Positions 1 through 9,000 of a stretch of DNA of 64,000 bases are shown here, in pieces. Within the stretch, counting starts at the first letter, position 1. Each line of letters opens with the position of its first letter. Origin of the DNA: Bacteroidetes bacterium 37-13 (GTDB lineage: Bacteria > Bacteroidota > Bacteroidia > Chitinophagales > LD1); assembly GCA_001897535.1 (NCBI GenBank), contig MKTC01000029.1:1-64000 (forward strand), read 5' to 3'. The notes beneath the pieces were generated by a model, which saw nothing but the letters and a program-made list of their open reading frames with translations, was not told where the DNA came from and searched no databases. The position numbers and the translations under genes are program-made.

Positions 1-2
1 CG

Positions 3-3000
3 TTCACTTACGTACCAAATGCAAACTTCCACGGAGTAGATTCATTCACATACAAAGTATGCGATAACGGCACACCAAGCTTGTGCGATACCGCCACAGC
101 GTATATCACAATTGAACCGGTAAACAGCCCGCCAACTGCGGATACTGTAATTGTTTATACACCACAAGATGTTCCTGTGGCGGTGAATGTGAGTATGGCA
201 GCTTCTGATCCTGAATCTGATCCATTAACATTTAGCTATGAAGCACCTTCAGTACCGGGTACTACAGTTCAAGTAACAGGAAATGGTGCAGTGATTGTAT
301 TCCCTCCAACGGGCTATACAGGCGTAATTACAATTCCATATTATGTATGTGATAATGCACTTTATCCGGTAACTCCCCTTTGTGATACTTCTGTAATTAT
401 TGTACATGTTACACCAAGTAGTGATACATTAAATAATCACCCACCTGTTGCTAATAATGATTACGAATCAACTATTAAGAATAAACCTGTAGTTGTAAGA
501 GTGTTAGCTAATGATTTTGATCCAGATGGTGATCAATTAAGCACTGCGGTACTTTCAGCACCAAACCATGGCACTGCGGTGGTGAATGGTGATGGTACAA
601 TAACTTATACACCAAATAATAACTACACAGGAAACGATACTTTCTACTATCAAATTTGCGATCCGTTTGGAACTACATTGCCACGTCCGCTTTGCGATAA
701 TGCAATGGTTGTTGTAACTATAACTACAACACCAAATCCTGATCCAAATAATCCGCCTGTGGCTGTAGATGACCTTGCGTTTATCTGTTCAGCTCAAACT
801 GCTAATTTTGATTTATTGCATAATGACAGCGACCCGAATGGAGATGCAATTTCATTTAATGGAATAATTACACCTCCGGTTAAAGGCGCATTAAACTTGT
901 TGGGTAATGGACTTTACAAATATATACCTTCAGGTAGCTTTACTTCCGGCTCTGATACTTTCTACTATAAAATATGCGATAGTGGTGTGCCAAGTAAATG
1001 CGATACAGGAAGAGGAATTATATTTGTACAACCAACACCTGTAATTTCGGCTACGCCTACTGCATTAACTATTTGCAGTGGCGATAGTGTGAATATTGTA
1101 ATTTCTGCAACTTCACCTGCTACCATTACTTGGACAGCTACTAATGGAACTTCAGGAACAGGAAATGTTGCAACAACTTTAACTAATATTGGATTGTCTG
1201 ATTTGGTAGTAACTTACACTTTCAGCTCAACAGCAGTTGGTGGTATTTGTTCTGGCAACTCTGTTTCAGTTCCGGTTACGGTGAAACCAAGACCAATGGC
1301 TTTTGTAAATCCATCTTCAACTTTAGTTTGTGATGGCGAAGGTGTGGTGATTGTAATGTCTTCTAATTATCAAGGCGCAACATTCACTTGGTCTTCAAGC
1401 AAAGGAAAAGTAGGTAGTGGTCCTTATATTGTAGATACACTTTCAAATACTGGTACAGTTGATTCAATAGTAAGCTATACGGTAATTCCTACCTTAAACG
1501 GTTGTTCGGGTACTCCGGTAGTTACAAATGTGGTGGTAAAACCTCGCCCGATTGTTACAGTTACAGTTGTTGATGATTCGGTTTGTAATGGTGAACATGT
1601 ACAAATCAATGCAATGGCAAATGTTTCAGGTACAACATTTAGTTGGACTAACTCATTGGGTCAATCAGGAAGTTCAGTTCCGGTATTGAATACACCATTG
1701 AATGGAACAAATGCACCATTGGTTGTAACTTACACCATAAATTCATTTAACGGAACTTGTGCAGGAACTCCGGTTCAAACATCTGTTACGGTATTGCCAT
1801 CTGTATTTGCTGATGCCGGTGCTGATAAATCAATTACAGCTTGTCCGGGAGTTTGGGTTTCTTTAGGAGGTCGTCCTACAGCAATGGGTACAGCGCCATT
1901 TACTTATCAGTGGAGTCCTACTGCGAATATGAACGATAGCACAACTGCTAATCCGATAGTAACCGGACTTGCAAATACTACAGTTTACACTGTTACGGTA
2001 ACTGATGTGTATGGCTGTACGGCAACTGATAATGTGGAAGTAACAGTTACACCAAGCACACTTTCTGCTGAAGCAGGAAATGGCGGAATGTATTGCTCGT
2101 CTCCGGGTGGCTTTATTCAGTTAGGAGGTTTGCCAACAGCAGTTGGTGGTGTACCGAATTACACTTATGTGTGGTCGCCTACTACAAATCTTACAAATCC
2201 AATTTCTTCTAATCCATTAGCTACACCAACAGTTACAACTACTTATCATTTAACTGTAACTGATGCAAATGGATGTATGGCAACTGATAGTGTTACAATT
2301 TATGTAAACAATGCACCTACAGCAACAATTGGAAGCGATACAACAATTTGCAAAGGATTTAGTGTTCAACTAAATACAGTTGTAAGTGGCGGTCAGCCAA
2401 CATACAGCTACACTTGGGCTCCTCCGGTGGGCTTGAGTGGTTTCACCGTTCCAAATCCGGTTGCTACACCAACAGCTACAACTTACTACCAAGTAACTGT
2501 AACCGATGCTAACGGATGTACAGCGGTTGCTGCAAAACAAATTACAGTGAATGAAGGTCCTTTAGCAGATGCAGGAACTACACAATCTGTTTACCAATGT
2601 GGTGGCGATAGCGTTCAAATTGGAGGATTACAATCTTATGCTCAAGGTGTTCCACCGTTTAAATACAAGTGGACTCCTAACACAGGCTTGTCTTCTGATA
2701 CTGTGCTTAATCCATGGGTGAAAGGAATTGCTTCAAACATTACTTATGTTTTAGTGGTTACCGATTCAAATGGTTGCACAGGAACAGCAAATGTTTTAGT
2801 TCGTTCATTGCCAAATAATGTAACTGCAAGAGCAGGAAATGGAGGAAATATTTGTGCCGGTAGTGGTGGCAGCATCCAATTGGGGGGAATGCCTACAGCT
2901 TCTGGTGGCACACCTCAATACACATATACTTGGGCTCCGGCTACAGGATTGAGTTCTACATCAGTTCCAAATCCAGTAGCTTCTCCAACTGCAACTACAA

Positions 3001-6000
3001 CTTACTACTTAACAGTAACTGATGCAAAAGGTTGCAGTTCGGTAGATTCAACAAAAGTTACAGTGAACAATTCTTTAACTGTAAATGCAGGAAGAGATAC
3101 TTCAATTTGTAACGGATTCCCTGTAGCAATAGGTGGTAACCCAACTGTTTCAGGTGGAAAAGCGCCATACAGTTATGTTTGGACTCCTTCTATTAGCTTA
3201 AACTTAAACAATATTGCTAACCCGATTGCAACACCTTTTACTACTACAAATTACACTGTATTAGTAAAAGATTCAAATGGTTGCACAGGTACTGCAACAG
3301 TGAATATTACAGTAAACCAAAATCCGGTAGCCAATGCAGGTGCTGATGTAACAATAGTGAATTGTTATGCAGATAGTATTCAATTGGGTGGCACACCTCC
3401 GGCAACAGGCGGTTCGGGTGTTTACTCATACTTGTGGAGACCAAACACAGGACTTTCTGATTCAACTATCGGAAGACCGTTTGTGAAAGGAATTTCTGCA
3501 ACAACACAATATGAATTAGTTGTTACAGATGCAAATGGCTGTACTGCAAACGATATTGTATTGGTGCATGTAGTTAAGAGCTCATTGAGAGCAGAAGCTG
3601 GTGTTAATAAGCAATACTGCCATGGTAATGTTACACCTGTTGTATTAGGTGGTACACCAACTGCCACAGGAGGAAGTCCGGTTTACAACTACGCTTGGAC
3701 TCCTGCAACTGGAATAATTGGAAGTACTTCAGTAGCTAATCCATCAGCTTTGCCTGATTCTACAACTACTTATTATGTAACTGTTACCGATGCAAAAGGT
3801 TGCAGCAGCGTAGATTCAGTTAAGATAACTGTAAACCCTTCTCCGCTTGTGTTTGCGGGAAGAGATACAGCTGTTTGTGCTGGTCAGCCGGTAATTTTAG
3901 GAACACGTAACTTTGGATATAATTATGCTTGGAGTCCTGGTTTGTACTTGTCCTCAACTACATTATCAAATCCAATTGCTACGCCACTTGCAACTACAAC
4001 ATATACTGTAACTGCTACAGATGTAAATGGTTGCACAAGCACTTCAACTATTACCATTACGGTTCGTCAAAATCCGGTGGCAGATGCCGGTGCTGACAAA
4101 TCGTTGGTTGCTTGTTCAAATGATAGTGTTCAATTAGGAGGTTCTCCTGCAGCAAGCGGAGGTTTATCTCCATATACTTATGCTTGGATTCCAACAATTG
4201 GAATGAACGATAGCACTGCTTCTAATCCTTATGTGAAAAATATAGGAAGTACTACTACTTACACATTGAAAGTAAGTGATGCTTATGGTTGCACAGCTAC
4301 CGACCAAGTTGTGGTGAACTTTACGCAAAGTGGTTTAGTTGCCGAAGCCGGAAACAATGCAGCATACTGTAAAGGTACTGGCACTCAAGTAACCTTAGGC
4401 GGTCAGCCGACTGCAACTGGCGGAGTTTCTCCGGTTTCATATACTTGGATTCCTACAACAGGATTAAACTTAAGTAACTTAACCAATCCGGTTGCTTCAC
4501 CTGATACAACCACTACTTATACTTTAATTGTAACGGATGCTAAGGGTTGTCAGGCAACAGATACCGTAAGAATTACTGTATTTGAAAATCCTACAGTTGA
4601 TGCAGGAAAAGATACAACTTTATGTTACAACGGTTGTGTTCAGTTAGGCGGCAATCCAACAGTTGTTGGAGGAAGAGCGCCACTTAGCTACGCTTGGTCT
4701 CCAACTACGGCATTAGTTCCAATAAATGGTGCTAATCCAGTTGCATGCCCAGCTCAAACAACAACATATACACTTACAGTTACTGATGCTAATGGTTGCA
4801 AAGGCATATCATCAGTATTAGTAAGCATTGCACCGCAGTTAATTGCAAGTGCGGGTCCAAACAAGGCATTGAATCCATGTCCAAAAGATTCTGTAACAAT
4901 TGGAGGTTCTCCAACTGCAACAGGTGGAATTGGAGCATACACTTATGCTTGGTCAAATTCTCAATTCTTGAATAGCGCTTCGGTTGCTAATCCGGTTGTG
5001 AAAAATTTAACGCAATCAACAATATTTACAGTTACAGTTACAGATGCTCAAGGCTGCACTGCAACTTCTATTGTTACAGTTCAAGTAGTGCCAAGCACAT
5101 TACAAGCTAATGCAGGTAGCGATACCACAATTTGTTACAGTGCATTGAATGCTGTGCTTATTGGTGGTAACCCAACAGCGGTTGGCGGAGTATCGCCTTA
5201 TGTTTATGCTTGGTTGCCAACACAAGGATTAAGCAATACATCTGTTGCAAATCCATTGGCAAGTCCAACACAAACTACCACATATACCGTATTGATAACT
5301 GATTCCAAAGGCTGTGTTTCTGCCGATTCAATGAAAGTGAAAGTAAATGCACCAATTAGCATTGCAATGGGTGTTGATACCTCAATATGTGCAGGTGATA
5401 CAGTTACTTTAGGCAGCTCGGTTACAGTGAGTGGAGGAACTGCTCCTTACACTTATGCTTGGCAACCAACAGTTTCTATGGTAAATGCAAACTCTGCCAA
5501 TCCTAAAGTATTCCCTATTGTAAGTACAACTTATACTTTAACTGTTACCGATGCAAAAGGTTGCAGTGGAGTAGGTTCTCAAGTGGTGAATGTAAATGCT
5601 AAACCAAGCGCTGATGCCGGTAGCGATAAGTCTATTGTAAGTTGTGCAGGTGCTTCTGTTCAAATTGGTGGCTCTCCGGCTGCAACTGGCGGAAGCGGTG
5701 GCTATTCTTACACATGGAAACCAACAGCTGGATTAAGCGATAGCACTATTGCAAATCCAACAGTAAGCGGAATTGCAACTTCACAAACTTATACATTATT
5801 GGTTACAGACTTAAAAGGATGTACTTCAACTGATGTGGTATTAGTTACAGTTACACCTTCTACACTTACTGCTGAAGCAGGAAATGCTACAAGTATTTGT
5901 TCAGGTGATACAGCAGGCGTTCGTTTAGGTGGAACTCCAACAGCCGTTGGTGGTTCTCCTTCATACACTTATGCTTGGTCTCCTGCTATTGGGCTTTCTT

Positions 6001-9000
6001 CAACAACAACAGCTAACCCTGTTGCTAAACCATTAACCACTACTGTTTACTATGTAACAGTTACTGATAACAACGGGTGCTTTGCAGTAGATTCAACTAC
6101 AATTACTGTAGGTCAGCGTCCTTACGTTGATGCGGGAATTGATACTGCAATTTGCACAGGAAGTGCAGTTCGTTTAGGTGCAAATCCAACTGTTGCAGGT
6201 GGGGTGGCTCCTTACACTTATAGCTGGTCTCCTGTGTTAGGAAATGTTGCAAACCCTATAGTAACACCATTGGCAAGCACGGTTTATGGCTTAACCGTTA
6301 CCGATGCTGCTGGCTGTTCAGCTACTTCTTTCGCTACAATCACAGTTAGACCAAATCCAATTGCAGATGCAGGTGCTGACCAGAACTTGGTAGCATGCAG
6401 TGCAGATAGCGTAGTGTTAGGCGGAAGCCCTACAGCACTAAATGGTACAGCTCCTTATACTTACAATTGGTCTCCTTCTGGTGATACAGTTGCCAATCCG
6501 GTTGTGAAACAATTAGGCGCAACAACTAACTTTGTATTAACAGTTACTGACCGCTTTGGTTGCACAGCAACTGATGTGGTGAAGGTGAATGTTTCACAAA
6601 GCACATTACAAGTTGATGCAGGAAATGGCGGAAGCTATTGCGCTGGAACTAATGGAAGTGTATTGTTAGGTGGAATGCCTACAGCACAAGGAGGCTCTTA
6701 TCCTTACACTTATGTTTGGACAGGTGCTAACTTGTCTTCAACTACAGTTGCTAATCCATTAGCTTCGCCTACACAAACTACAACTTACACCGTTGTTGTA
6801 ACCGATGCAAATGGTTGCTCAGGTTCAGGAACAGTTACAGTAACTGTGAATCCAAAACCAACAGTTGATTTCGTATTGAATAATCCATATTGCGTGAGCA
6901 CACCATCTATTCCACTTTCAGGAACTCCTGCTGGCGGAACATTTAGCGGTGCAGGTGTGGTAGGAAATTCATTCTCAACTGCATTGGCCGGTACTGGTTC
7001 GTTTGCAATTACTTATTCTTATACCGATAGTTTAGGTTGCAGCAATAGTGTTACTAAACCAATAGTAATTACACCATTGCCAATAGTTACGCTATCTGGT
7101 AACAATACTGAATACTGCGCAACTGCAAATCCTGATACTTTGGTAGGAACACCTGCCGGTGGAAGATACTACGGAGCAGGAGTTGATTCTGTAACAGGAA
7201 TTTTTGCTCCGGCAAATGCAGCATTGGGTAACAATGTGATTACTTATGTTTACACAGACCAAAATGGTTGCACCAATACTGCTTCTTCTACAATAAGAGT
7301 TAAAGGTTCACCATCAATTTCTCTAACAGCTTCAAGCGATACTGTTTGCGGAAAGGGTACAGCAGTATTGTCTGCAACTTACTCACCAGATGTATTCAAT
7401 ATTCAGTGGTTTGATGTAAATGGCAACTTCTTGATTTCAGGATTAACGCCAGTTACAGTTTCTCCTACAAGAATGGATCATGGATATGTAGCAGTTGCAG
7501 TAAATACACCAAATGCTTGTACTGCCTCAGATACAGTGTTTATACATGTAAACCAAGCTCCGGTAGCTGCTAACGATAGCATTGAAACTTGTGAAGATCA
7601 AGACGGCTTTACATTTGTAACTGATAATGATACAGATGCTGAAAACGATGCTTCAACAGTTACAATCGTGAGCCAACCTACAAATGGTTCTGCTACTATT
7701 GTGAATGGTAATGGTTATGTGAAATATACTCCAGTACCAAACTTCAACGGTACAGATTCATTTGTTTACTCAATTTGCAATACGCAATGTATGAGAGATT
7801 GCGATACAGCAACTGTATTTGTTAGCGTGTGCTCAATTAATGATACACCAACTATTGAGATTGTAATTGACAGTATTCCTGAAGATTCATTCTTGGTGGT
7901 TTGCCCGGTTGTGTTTGATGCAGATACCGATAACTTGATTGTAACAGCTTATGCTTGTGGTCCGCTTCATGGAACAATCACAAGAATAAACGATACATGC
8001 TTCCAATACACACCAACACTAAATTGGCATGGTATTGATACCATTTGTACAGTTGTTTGCGATCCTCATGGCGCATGCGATAGCAACATTGTAGTAATTA
8101 CAGTTACGCCTCGCAATGAACCTCCGGTTGCCGATACAATTATTGTAGCAACGGTAAGAAATACTCCGGTTCCGGTGAATGTGGCTGCGGCTACTTACGA
8201 TCCAAATGGCGACCCAATGGATTATGGTTATGGAACACCAAGCGTTCCGGGTACAGTGGTTACAGTTACTACCAATGGTGGAATTGTAGTTTCTCCGCCA
8301 GCAGGATTTACAGGTACTATCACTATTCCATATTATGTGTGCGATAATGCAGCATATCCGGTTACACCGTTGTGCGATACTTCGGTAATAATTGTGGTAG
8401 TTACAGGTAGAACAGGAGTAAACAATCCTCCGGTTGCTAACAACGACTACGCTTCAACACCTAAGAATGTTGGTGTGAATGTAAATGTATTTGCCAACGA
8501 TTTCGATATTGATGGCGATGCAATTACAGTAGTTGGAATTATTGATGCACCAAATCATGGAACAATTTCTGGAGTGAATAATACAACTGGAGTTGTGGGT
8601 TATCAACCAAATCTTGGTTACGAAGGTTGTGATACATTCACTTATGTAATTACAGATAACAGAGGCGGATTTGATACTGCTGATGTAGTGATTTGTATTA
8701 TTGATAATCCAAGCTACACCAACAATCCTCCGGTTGCTGTAAATGATTACGCACACACTCCAAGAACTACACCTGTAACTATTCCGGTGTTGAATAATGA
8801 TAATGATCCTGATGGAAATAGTATAACAGTTCAAACAACATTGCCTTGTGCACCGTTGCGTGGTACTGCTACTGTAAACCAAAACGGAACAATTACTTAC
8901 ACTCCTGGAGCAACTGCAAATGCATTGCAACCAGATACTTTCTGCTACGTAATTTGCGATAACGGAAACCCAAGCTTGTGCGATACAGCGGTGGTTGTAG

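Noticed and set aside
1803-6860. CRISPR-like regular repeat
   Set aside because: The periodicity is that of coding domain repeats of about 250 bp in one long frame, without identical short repeats or unique spacers.
8454-8930. 158-codon minus-strand ORF rich in Cys and Ser
   Set aside because: It lies fully antisense to the adhesin and its odd composition mirrors that gene's Thr/Val/Asp-rich codons; no start signal or family pattern.
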